Below, in pieces: positions 1 to 9,303 of a stretch of 64,000 bases of DNA (position 1 is its first letter; each line of letters begins with the position of its first letter). A program made the position numbers and the translations under genes. The notes under the pieces are model-generated. The model saw nothing but the letters and a program-made list of their open reading frames with translations. It searched no databases and was not told the DNA's origin. This DNA is from Myxocyprinus asiaticus (Eukaryota; Chordata; Actinopteri; Cypriniformes; Catostomidae), in NCBI RefSeq assembly GCF_019703515.2, contig NC_059385.1, positions 35,537,001 through 35,601,000 on the forward strand, written 5' to 3'.

Positions 1-927
1 CTTAAAAAGGACAAAGATCCAAGCAAGTGTAAGAGTTACCATCCAATTTCCCTGATCCAGCTAGACGTTAAAATATTGTTACAAATTTTGGCTAACCAAT
101 TAAGTAAAATTGTGACATCTGTTATACATATAGATCATGTGGGGTTTATTCGGGCCGTAGCTTTTCTGATAATATTAGGCATTTCATCAATATCATGTGG
201 TCAGTGGCGAATGATCAGATTCCAGTCACTGCCATCTCACTTGACGCCAAAAAGCCATTTGATATGGTAGAATGGGATTATCTTTTTAAGATTTTGGAAA
301 TACATGGGTTTGAGAATACATTTATTGGATGGATTAAGTTACTTTATATACACCCGGTAGCAGCGGTACAAAGAAATAGATTAATTTCAGATTACTTTAC
401 TCTGGATAGGGGCACCCAGCAGGGTTGCCCTCTTTCCCCATTATTGTTCTGTCTTGCCCTGGAACCATTAGCAGCCTCGATAAGAAAGGAGGAGGATTTT
501 CCAGGGGTGATGGCGGGAGGTGTGGTGCATAAGCTTTTGCTTTATGCAGATGGTATTTCTATTATTCATCTATGACCCTCCTAAATCTATGCCTTGCCTC
601 CACAGAATTATTAATTCCTTTTCTAAGTTCTCAGGATACAGAGATAACTGGTCTAAATCTGAAGCTTTGACTCTGACGGCGTACTGCCCAGTAACGGCTT
701 TTCAGCCGGGTGCCTTTCAATGGCCCAAACAGGGCATTAAGCATTTGGGTATTTTATTCCCAACAAATTTGTGTTATTTAGTTAGAGTTAATTTTGACTC
801 TTTAATAAAAAGGTTTGCAATGTGGGCAGGTGGGCTTCATTACATTTATCGATGATTGGGAAGGTTAATGTTATTAAAATGAATTGTATTCCAAAATTCA
901 ACTACCTGCTTCAGTCTCTCCCTATAG
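1..927 (+). pseudogene. L1/Tx1-group LINE ORF2 fragment (copy C)
   Basis: This is the reverse transcriptase part of a non-LTR retrotransposon that enters from the left edge. Reading across frames one sees the RT motifs KKDKDPSKCKSY, the SLDAKKPFDMVEWDY palm block, and GTQQGCPLSPLLFCLALEPL. The catalytic box that reads YADD in relatives is YADG here, followed by a frameshift near 555. The same protein is seen in the longer copies at 13960-19815 and 27942-32729, which fixes the family and shows that the downstream thumb and C-terminal zinc region are missing. The fragment stops abruptly at about 927, where an unrelated LINE 3' end begins. It cannot encode a working enzyme. L1 versus Tx1 clade is not resolved without a phylogeny. 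Confidence 0.85.
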
Positions 928-1011
928 ATCAAATCCCTTTATTGTCACTAAACCATATACACAAGTGCAACAGTGGGTGAAAATCTTGGGTGCAGTTCCA
1001 AGCAACATATC
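928..1011 (-). mobile_element. CR1/L2-group LINE 3' end scrap
   Basis: The reverse complement of this short stretch matches the 3' end of the LINE at 32974-37383 (counterpart about 37288-37370). It includes GGAACTGCACCCAAGA, TTGCACTTGTGTATATGG and the tail TGACAATAAAGGGATTTGAT. It is a 5'-truncated scrap, typical of incomplete target-primed reverse transcription, wedged between a Tx1 fragment and a DIRS fragment. Confidence 0.75.
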
Positions 1012-1287
1012 TGGATGTGGATATGGGAACGTTTCCGCCGGCTCAATCCCCACGGACCTCCCAGCCCCCAGCACACTCGTTCTGCCCGGTAGAGTTCACG
1101 AGCGAGGTAGGCGGTCCGCCTCAGGGTAGATTTAATATCTAGTTCAGGGCTCACGAGAAGGAGGAGTTATCGGTTGCAGCATCGGAGGGTGGGCTTCTGC
1201 TTTTGGAAGCAGACAAATCTTCTGAGCTCCCACTCTCGGGCGGTAGAGCTCAGGATGAGGCGGACACTGAGTTGGCAGCCGTGCTTG
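1012..1287 (+). pseudogene. DIRS gag fragment, plus strand
   Basis: The plus strand here reads a gag-like peptide that aligns with the minus-strand DIRS gag at about 4240-4500. Shared landmarks are GPP-QG-(R/K)F-(N/D)I, then FRAHEKE and a run ending AVLADCASL. It lies opposite in orientation to the recombinase fragment it abuts at about 1287, so two DIRS pieces meet tail to tail. An in-frame stop follows the GRFNI block. It is a remnant of a second, diverged DIRS copy. Confidence 0.6.
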
Positions 1288-1720
1288 CCGACTGTGCATC
1301 TCTGGGGGTCTTCACGTCGGGAAGAACACCACTTAGCGAACAGATGCCACTTCAAGGCATACAGGCACCTCATAGAGGGAGCCCTAGCCTGAGTGATCGT
1401 GTCTACCACCGTGGGTGGCCACTTAGGTCTTCCACGTCCCATCCAGGGGCCAGACGTGGAGATTACAGAGGTCTGGTTGCGGGTGCCAGATGGTGCCCCG
1501 TCCCTGAGAAAGAAGGTCCTTCCTCAGGGGAATTCGCCGGGAGGGGCTGTCGTGAGGAGCGTGAGATCCGAGAACCACGTCTGGGTGGGCCAGTAAGGTG
1601 CTACTAGGATGACCTGCTCCTCATCCTCCCTGACCTTGCACAGGGTCTGTGCAAGTAGGCTCACTGGGGGAAAACGCGTATTTGCGTAGTCTAGAGGGCC
1701 AGCTGTGTGCCAGCGCATCT
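1288..1720 (-). pseudogene. DIRS tyrosine recombinase N-terminus and linker
   Basis: The minus strand encodes the linker after RNase H (QTLCKVREDEEQV, then APYWPTQTWFSDL) and then the recombinase start, VDTITQARAPSMRCLYALKW followed by HLFAKWCSS. These match the complete plus-strand copy at 11216-12163 closely. The catalytic core, which holds the Arg, His-x-x-Arg and Tyr residues, is absent because the reading runs into the gag scrap at 1287. The tryptophan codon in QTWFSDL is intact here, whereas the plus-strand copy has a stop at that position. Confidence 0.75.
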
Positions 1721-2890
1721 ATACTGAGGGGTGCCTCAGTGAGGGCGACATGCTCTAGGGGAACCCCTGCCCGTAGAAATGCAAGGTCGGTCCAAGGGCT
1801 GAAGAGGCGGTGACAGATAGGCATGATGGCCACACGATGTGTCCCGCGACGCCATGCCCATCTCGGGACTTGAGTCTGAAGCCAGTGCTGAAGCGGTCTC
1901 ATATGCATCAACCCAAGTGGTGTGGCTGCCGCTGAGGATGCCATGTGCCCCAGGAGCCTCTGAAAAATTTTCAGTGGAACCGCTGCTCTCTGTCTGAACG
2001 CCTTCAGTCAGTTCAGCACCGACTGTGCACGCTCGCTCGTGAGGCGCGCTGTCATCGAGACTGAGTCCAACTTCAGACCAAGAAAAGTGATGCTCTGAAC
2101 CGGGGAGAGCTTGTTCTTTTCCCAGTTGACTCAAAGCCCCAGTCAGCTGAGGTGCCGGAGCACGAGGTCCCTGTGTGCACACAGCAACTCTCGAGAGTGA
2201 ACTAGGATTAGCCAGTCGTCGAGATAGTTGAGGATGCAGACGCCCACTTCCCTTAGCGGGGCAAGGGCAGCCTCCGCGACCTTTGTGAAGATGCGAGGGG
2301 ACAGGGACAGGCCGAAGGGGAGGACCTTGTACTGGTACGCCTGGCCTTCGAAGGCAAACCGCAGGAAGGGTCTGTGTCAAGTTAAGACCGAGATGTGAAC
2401 GTATGCGTCTTCAGGTCTACCGCCGTGAACCAATCTTGATGCCGGACACTCGCTAGAATGTGTTTTTGCATCAGCATCTTGAATGGGAGTCTGTGCAAAG
2501 ACCGGTTCAGTACTCGCAGGTCCAGGATTGGTCGCAACCCACCGCCTTTCTTAGGTACGATGAAGTAAGTGTATGATGAGGGACAGGCTCTATCACGCCT
2601 TTGCGCAGAAAGGTAGTGATCTCCGCACGCAAGGTAGCGGCGTTCTCGCCCTTCACCGAGGTGAAGCAGACACCGCTGAACCTGGGCGGGCGCCTGGTGA
2701 ACTGAATCGCGTAGCTGAGTCGGACGGTCTGGATCAGCCACCAGGACAGGTTGGAAAGCGCGTGCCACGCGTCCAAACTCCGGGCGAGGGGAACCAAGGC
2801 AATGATCACATTGGATGTACCAGCGGGTGGGGCCTCACAGTGGGGTGGAGCTCGAGGTGCCACGTCGAGGGGATTCGAGCCCGTGGCCAT
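1621..2890 (-). pseudogene. DIRS reverse transcriptase, RNase H deleted
   Basis: The RT would copy the element RNA into DNA. Visible parts are the N-terminal RLSYAIQFTRRPPRFSGV block (frame starting near 2890), the fingers with FIVPKKGGGLRPILDLRVLN, the LPFKML and ASVRHQDWFTAVDLK blocks (frame 2768-2382), and the connection with GLMHMRPLQHWLQ (frame 1944-1621). Frame changes at about 2510 and 2390 break the chain; after AVDLK the expected DAY residues are lost. The sequence then jumps from GVPLEHV straight into EAPLSIDALAHSWP. The other copy has the whole RNase H domain (TDASDLGWG to HLPGALNRAA) at that point, so RNase H was removed by an internal deletion. Confidence 0.8.
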
Positions 2891-2993
2891 GCTGAATCCA
2901 GGGACATCGAAGCACTTACCTGGCTCCTGCCACCCACCATAAGATTGGCCGAGGAGGGGGGAAGAGGAGTCTCATCCCCGTAGTCCACAGGAC

Positions 2994-4760
2994 TCAATCC
3001 CGTGTGGGCATATTTGTGCCACAGCTGGGCGCACAGGGGTGGGGGGACCGCCGCTGGGGCACCTTACCTGCAAAGATGGGATGGTGGAGGTGACGACGGC
3101 CGTGCACACCGAACATGTGACCCAGGGAACAAGAAAACCGCTCTTTTGTTGAATTTTTGGGTACCGCAGCCTCCTCCCAGCCCTCCACCGGAGGATGGAG
3201 TGGTCTGCTCACCAGCTCCGGAGAAGCGGCTCTCCTTGCCCCTGGGTCGCCCATCTCAGGGACTCTTCGAAGACTTCCTCGGGTTCTTGGCGGCCGGCCG
3301 TGAGATGGGTGGCCTCTGCTTCCTGTGCTGGGCTCCATGCCGGGGCCGGGCCATGGGGGGCAGGCTGCGGCGGAGCCGGTGTTGTAGTTGCAGGAGGACA
3401 CCCTTGGCGACGAGCAGACAGGGTGCGGGGTCTTGAGCAGCACCAGGGCAGGATGTGCTGTATTGCCTCCAGCTGCTGCTCCATCTACTGCTTCACCGCC
3501 GAGAACTGCTGGGCAAAGTCCTCGACGGTGTCGCCGAATAGGCCAACCTGGGAGATGGGGGCATCAAGGAACCGTGCCTTGTCAGCCTTGCGCATCTCAA
3601 CCAAGTTGAGCCAAAGGTGGCGCTCCTGGACCACCAGGGTGGACATCGCCTGCCCAAGAGACCGTGTCGTGACCTTCATCGCCTGGAGAGCGAGGTCGGT
3701 CGCCGAGCACAGTTCCTGCATCAATCCGGGTCAGAACTACCCTTGTGCAGTTCTTTTAGCGCCTTGGCTTGGTGTACTTGCAGGAGAACCATGCCGTGCA
3801 GGGCGGAGGCGGCTTGTCCAGCGGCACCCTAGGCTCTAGCCGTCAGCGACGATGTAAACCCACAGGCACTGGATGGGAGTTTCGGGCGCCCACGCCAGGT
3901 GGCGGCGCTCTGCGGACACAGGTGCACCGCGAGTGCCTTATCCACCTGGGGGATCACCAAATACGCCCTAGCCGCTCCGCCATCGAGGGTAGCAAGAGTG
4001 GGGGAGCTGAAAGACCGGGACCGGGCAGTAAAAGGTGCCTCCCACGATATTATCAGCTCCTCATGCACTTCTGGGAAGAAAGGAATGGGGGCGGGGCATG
4101 GCCGTGGGTGGCATCCCGAGCCCAGGAACCAATCGTCGAGCCGCAGGGGTTGAGGGGAAAGCGGAGGGTTCCACTCTAGCCCGACGCTCGCGGCCGCCCG
4201 GGAAAGCATGTCCATCATTTCCGCGTCGGCCTGGGACTGGGCGACCACTCCCAAAGGAGGAAGCCCAGTCGAAGCCTCTGCGTCTGACTGGACGAGCCCG
4301 CTCTCCGATGCTGCGCTCGATAACTCGTCTTCTTACCGGGCTCCAAACAAGATGTCAAACTTGCCCTGAGAGGAGCCGGTGATCTCGTCCAAGCGCCCAA
4401 CCGGAGCAAGCGAGCATGCTGGAGAATGGGAGGTCCGTGTGCGGATACCCGGCGGAGGTGGTCCCATTGAGGTCCCCAAATCACCCCCAGTGCAAACCGG
4501 CACGGCCTCATACCCGTAGGTAGAAGAACCAAGGCGGGGAGCCGCTGGGGTGACTTGCTTTCTTACGAATGCAAGCCACGACCGCAACATTGCCATGGTA
4601 ATATTCTCGCAGTGACGACAAGACCCATCCACGAATGATGTCTCTGCGTGGGCAGCGCCCAGACACGAAAGACAGCGATCGTGGCCATCAGAAGCGGAGA
4701 GATATCGACCGCAACCAGGAATAACACTTTAAAAAGACGTTCCGTGTGTGCCGCACTTTT
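2994..4760 (-). pseudogene. DIRS gag-like protein, frameshifted
   Basis: This is the structural protein of the DIRS element. In order along the minus strand there is a short Cys-rich module near 4690-4610 (RCLSCLGAAHAE followed by CRHCEN, two C-x2-C pairs that could bind zinc). Next come an acidic Pro-rich stretch, LDDWFLGSG with PFFPEVHEEL and TLDGGAARAYLVIPQVDKA (4254-3829), and a helical segment LGQAMSTLVVQERHLWLNL with FGDTVEDFAQQFSAV (3724-3485). A Pro/Ala/Gln-rich tail follows. Frame breaks lie near 4330, 3825 and 3485, so no single frame covers it. Gag identity rests on its position upstream of RT and on the modules seen; there is no enzymatic motif. Confidence 0.65.
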
Positions 4761-4987
4761 AGAAAGAAAATATAATCTTTTTTTTAGAATATACTCTTTT
4801 AGTTGTTTCTGCCGAAGTGCCCAGGGGTGTTCTCTGCATTCCATGGGTGCAGAGGGGAAGAAGCCACTGAAATGCGCTGTAGAATCCAGCAGATGAGGTG
4901 AATGAACTTCGCAGATGAATTCAGCTTCAATGAATAGAACCGCTCGGCTCCAAAGAGAAAATCCGAATGAGTGGTTGCATACCAGCT

Positions 4988-4996
4988 CCTTTTATA
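4988..4996 (-). promoter_or_regulatory. TATA box of DIRS leader (minus copy)
   Basis: The minus strand reads TATAAAAGG, preceded by CGGG, inside the leader between the terminal repeat and gag. The same box in the same context occurs at 13019-13027, so it is a conserved element promoter. No transcript evidence is available. Confidence 0.5.
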
Positions 4997-5089
4997 CCCG
5001 TATGTCCGGGGGAGTGGCATGCAAATTCCACTCGCCAATTCTCATTGGCCTTTTTTAAAAAAAGCAGAGGTGTTTGGGGCTCCCAAGAG

Positions 5090-5145
5090 TGACCCCTAGT
5101 GTCACTACATCGACACAATGTCGAGTGAGTTACAGATAGGGAACT
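5090..5145 (-). repeat. DIRS inverted terminal repeat remnant
   Basis: This stretch contains CCTAGTGTCACTACATCGAC, ACAATGTCGAGTGAG and CAGATAGGGAAC. It is nearly the same as 12822-12870 and partly the same as 13130-13160. It marks the 5' end of the minus-strand DIRS; the outermost bases are missing. Confidence 0.65.
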
Positions 5146-5149
5146 TTAA

Positions 5150-6861
5150 GTTTGGTAAAGCAAGACCGCCAAATTCCTTTTTAAAGGCATTGAATGGTTC
5201 CTAGGCGCAATTTGGAACATTTATTGTTCCATAGAAAGTTTCTGCACATCTTATCAATCTCCTTTAAAAAAAAAAAATTGGGTGGGGGAAATAGGAGTAT
5301 CACTGAAAACAAAAAATTGACCTGTGGGACAACATTCATTTTCAATACTGAAATCCTGCCAGAGGGAGAGATCTGTAAAGGCAACAATCTATCCAGATTC
5401 ACTCTGAGTTAATCTAACATGTGATTAAAGTTATGTTTCAGAATAAGATTAAGAGATGGACGAATATTTACTCCTAAATAAGTAAAAGCAGAGCCCTGTA
5501 TCTGTAGTGGTAAAGAAATTGGGAGAATAACATCAGCAGGAGAAATATTAAGAGGCATCCAAATGGACTTTGACTAGTTTATCCAGTAACCAGAAAACAA
5601 ACCAAATCTCTCAGATAATGCTAATGCGTGAGGTACTGAGTTATTGACATCTGACAAAAAAGGATGATATCATCTGTGTATAATGAGATATGATGTGCGG
5701 AACTCTTTATGCGGATAGGTGAAATTAAAGAACTTTGTCAAACAGTCTGAGCAAAAGGCTATAGTAAGAGCGCAAACAAGATCGGGGAAAGAGGGCAGCC
5801 CTGCCTTGTTCCTCTCTAAAGGGGAAACTGTTCAGATACTATCAATTCTCCTCCCTGCTCATTCAATCTCCACTTTCAATTTCACGTTCACGTACTTCTT
5901 TTATTTTTGGTGATTCACATTCTTCATGTATATTGCCCCCTATTGGGCAGGGAGAAGAATTTCTAGCAAAAAAGGATTAAGGTGTAGGTGTTTATCTGTT
6001 TCTCACCCAAACCTATAATATCACTTCTGAAGACATGAATTTAACCACTGTAGTCTTATGGATTACTTTTATGATGCCTTTATGTGCTTTTTGGAGTGGC
6101 AAAATTTTGGCACCCATTAACTTGCATTGTATGAACCTACAGAGCTGAAATATTCTTCTAAAAATCTTAATTTGTGTTCAGCAGAAGAAAGAAAGTAATA
6201 CACATCTGGGATGGCATGAGGGTGAGTAAATGATGATAGAATTTTCATTTTTGGGTGAACTATCCTTTTAAGTCTGAGAGGCAAGAATTCAACCTTTCAG
6301 CAATTACTTTCACATATAACTTGATATCAGCATTCAGTAAGAACAGGGGCCTATAACTCCTGCAATCTAGTGGATATTTGCCACTTTTCAGCAGCAGTGA
6401 GATCAGAGCTGCCCTTTGTTCCCTATGAAAATAATCATCCTCAAGTGAATCCTGAATTGAATTCAGCAATAATGGGCCAATTAAATCCTCCAAATACCTC
6501 CAATAAAATTTCTGGGGGTATTCCATCAAGTCCTGGGGATTTACATTTCTTAATAGAAACTGCAGCTGATCTCAGTTCATCCAGAGTGATTGGCGTTGCA
6601 ATTGTTTCATTTTATTTATTTTTTCTACAGAAAGAGATGGACATTCAAGGTGGTCCATAAATACATTTATGTCTGCTAGATCGTCTCAGCCTTCAGACTT
6701 GTATAACTCAGAATAAAAATCCTGAAAAACAGTATTAACATGAGAAGAGTGGGTAATAACTAAACCAGAAAAGTCCCTTACAGCCTCTATGGATTTAAGT
6801 CGCTCAGAGTGTTTGAGTCTTAGAGCAAGCAACCTGCTAGGTCTATAAGTACCCTTGTAGA
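5150..6861 (-). pseudogene. L1-type LINE ORF2 fragment (minus), split by MITE
   Basis: A second, different L1 lineage lies on the minus strand in two pieces, 6861-6274 and 5842-5150. The upstream piece shows the pre-RT region and the RT start, RPLFLLNADIKLYVKVIAER (written KSGKYPLDCRSYRP just before). The downstream piece shows the remnant of the RGTRQGCPLSP turn near 5800-5830, then after about 5400 RISVLKMNVVPQ, FFFLKEIDKMCRNFLWNNK and the GTIQCL block. The catalytic palm between them is missing and a MITE occupies that place. The left end runs into the DIRS terminal repeat at about 5148; the right end is cut where a CR1/L2-group LINE starts. Clearly non-functional. Confidence 0.8.
5843..6273 (+). 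mobile_element. MITE-like fish repeat (GTGAACTATCC family)
   Basis: A non-coding repeat ending in GGCATGAGGGTGAGTAAATG and TTTTTGGGTGAACTATCC(TTTTAAG). A second copy is at 51950-52218 and the final part of a relative is at 19833-19889. Such sequences are very common in cyprinid introns. It interrupts the L1 RT region. I infer a short DNA-transposon derivative; the left boundary is uncertain by about 50 bp. Confidence 0.6.
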
Positions 6862-8896
6862 CTCAAGACTGGCACCGAGTATGGCTGCTGCGTTGCGAGC
6901 TCTGACACAACACTGCAGTTTTTTGTTTGTTTTGTTTACAATTCTTATGTTTTTTGTATTGGATGTTGTCTGCCTTATTGTCTACAACAGACAAACACTT
7001 TTGGACATTGGTTCTGCAATTGCACACCGTAAACCAGACTTCAAATTCCTCAATGCCGACCCGCTGTTTACAAACACAGCAGCGGAGCCCTTTGTCTGGA
7101 CAGTCCGGCCGCGGAAACGCAAAAGGAAAAGGGGAAGGAGAGCCGGCATTCTCATCAGAGTAAGACGTCACGCAAATCGACCCCCGCTACCCAGTATTCT
7201 ACTGGCAAATGTTCAGTCTCTGGACAACAAGCTCTACAAGCTGAGAACACGGATCTCTTTCCAATGAGAGACGAGGGACTGCTGCATTATCTGCCTTACA
7301 GAAACTTGGATGTCTGCTGAGATTCCAGATTCAGCCATCGAACCCGTGGGGTTCTCCGTGCACTGAGTGGACAGAGTGAAAGACCTCTCAGGTAAAAGCA
7401 GAGGTGGTGGTGTATGTTTTATGATCAACAAATCCTGGTGTGATCAGAGGAACGTACATTCTATCAAGTCTTTCTGCTCTCCTGATCTCAAATTTCTCAT
7501 GCTTCTGTGTCAACCATTCTGGCTACCGAGGGAATTCACAGCGGTCATTATCACTGCTGTATACATCCCCCCCACAAGCCGACACGGACCGGGCACTCAA
7601 GGAACTGTATGGGAGTATAAGTGAGCAGAAAACCGCGCACCCTGAGGCCATGTTCATTGTGACCGGGAACTTTAACAAAGCCAATTTTAGATCAATCGCA
7701 CTAAAATACCACCAACACATCAGTTTTAACACACGAGGGGACCGGGTTTTGGACCATTGCTACTCTCCCTTCCAGGACGGCTACAAATCCCTCCCCCGCC
7801 CATCATTTGGCAAATCGGACCAGTCTTCCATTCTGCTTCTGCCCACTTACAGACAGAAACTGAAACAGGAAGCACCCACCCTCAGAACGATCCAGTGCTG
7901 GTCGGACCAATCAGATTCTACGCTACAAGACTGTTTTGATCACGCAGACTGGGAGATGTTCCGGTCCGCCTCTGATGATGACATCGAGGTATACACTGAT
8001 AGCGTAACGTGCTTCATCAGAAAGTGCGTAGAGGATGTCAACAAAACAATACGGATGTACTCCAACCAGAAGCCATGGATAAATAGCGATGTTCACGTGG
8101 CACTTGATGCGCGGACCTCCGCTTTTAATTCCGGGAATGCGGAGGAGCATAAACAAGCCAGTTATGCACTCCGCAAAACTATCAGAGCAGCCAAACGCCA
8201 GTACAGGGACAAGATTGAAGGACAGTTTAACACCACCAATTCTAGGAGCATGTGGCAGGGAATTAATATCATCACAGACTTCAAAGGGAATAAAAACTCC
8301 GCCGTGAACATCACTGCCTCTCTCCCGGATGAGCTAAATACTTTTTATGCTCATTTTGAGGGAAATAACACCGCCCTTGCGGAGTGAGCTCTCGCAGCTG
8401 AAGCTACAGAGGTTAGTTCACTCTCTGTCTCTGTAGCGGATGTAACCCGATCCTTCCGATGGGTGAATATCCATAAAGCCGCGGGTCCAGACAGCATTCC
8501 GGGCCATGTCATCAGAGCACACGCGAACCAACTGGTTGGTGTATTTACAGACATTTTCAACCTTTCTCTCTCCTTGTCTGTGGTCCCCACATGTTTTAAA
8601 ACGTCCACCATTGTGCCTGTACCAAAGCAATCCAAAATCACTTGCTTAAATGACTGGCGTCCTGTTGCTCTGACCCCCATCATCAGCAAATGCTTTGAGA
8701 GACTAATCAGAGATTACATCTGCTCTGTGCTGCCTCCCTCACTGGACCCATTGCAGTTTGCTTACCACAACAACCGCTCCACTGATGATGCCATTGCATC
8801 TACACTACACACTGCTCTCTCCCACCTGGAAAAAAGGAGCACTTATGTGAGAATGCTTTTTGTAGACTACAGCTCAGCATTCAACACCATAGTGCC
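6862..8896 (+). mobile_element. CR1/L2-group LINE, copy 1, 3' part lost
   Basis: The element begins at ACTCAAGACTGG...GCTGCTGCGTTGCGAGCT, the same 5' leader as the copy at about 33122. It runs with an endonuclease and the first third of RT to about 8896. There, after CAACACCATAGTGCCCTC, it switches to DIRS sequence. In copy 2 that point continues into AAGCTTGATGAGAAACTCC, so the 3' two thirds of RT and the 3' end are lost. Confidence 0.8.
6881..8896 (+). pseudogene. LINE endonuclease-RT polyprotein (copy 1)
   Basis: The encoded protein would nick target DNA (apurinic-type endonuclease) and reverse-transcribe the LINE RNA. The start is MAAALRALTQH at 6881. Endonuclease blocks are ILLANVQSLDNKL (about 7200), ETW (about 7305), GGGVCFMINKSW and VTGNFNKANF. 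The consensus GDFN has become GNFN and the expected SDHS is SDQSS, so two catalytic residues are substituted. The frame breaks near 7267 and re-enters at 7440; a TGA at 8385-8387 interrupts the frame where copy 2 has AGA. RT begins with [33 protein letters not shown] and [14 protein letters not shown]. Nothing after the first catalytic Asp remains. CR1, L2 or Rex1 clade assignment is unresolved. Confidence 0.8.
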
Positions 8897-9303
8897 CTCG
8901 CATGCCGGCCTCAGAGAAAAAGATCCTCCCGTGGGAAGTTGGCTCCACTTGCCTGTCAGCCGGCCCCCAAGAACCCCAGATGGGCTTCGAGGCGGTCCTG
9001 ACATGGTCTGCCCAGGAATGAGGCGACCACTCCTGACCGGTCTGGCCCGGGACATCTCTCCAGCCCCACCATCACCCCTGGGCCAGCGTGTGGTGAGTAT
9101 GACATCGCCGAGTACCCTCTGGGCCTCGGCACCCACATGGTCAATTAAGAGCAGTTTCCTCATTCTCTGGGCCAGCCCACTCACAACGGCCAGGCGCTGG
9201 AATTCTTTCCGGTCAATCAGGCGAACGCGAGTACTTCCCGTTCCCTCGTTCTCTGTCGAGAGACAGCCGGTGAACAGGTAAGTGTGCTGGTCTCTGGGGC
9301 CAC

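Larger units (their letters stand above)
1288..5145 (-). mobile_element. DIRS-type retrotransposon, minus strand, truncated
   Basis: DIRS elements carry gag, a reverse transcriptase with RNase H, and a tyrosine recombinase instead of an integrase. Reading leftward from 5145 the order is an inverted-terminal-repeat remnant (about 5090-5145), a TATA-containing leader, gag (about 4760-2994), RT (2890-1621) and the first 45 or so residues of the recombinase (to 1288). The outer part of the terminal repeat, which reads GATGGAGGGAACGAGAC in the other copy, is missing here. The recombinase is cut off after the PQRCTVG block. Most of RNase H is deleted. The element is dead. It is the same family as the copy at 8897-13203, in the opposite direction. 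Confidence 0.8.

Noticed and set aside
1736..2380. 214-codon minus-strand frame
   Set aside because: Pro/Ser-rich translation of the DIRS RT in a wrong frame; the correct RT residues lie in neighbouring frames.
3195..3839. 214-codon plus-strand frame
   Set aside because: Antisense of the DIRS gag, whose minus-strand blocks (TLVVQERHLWLNL) are conserved.
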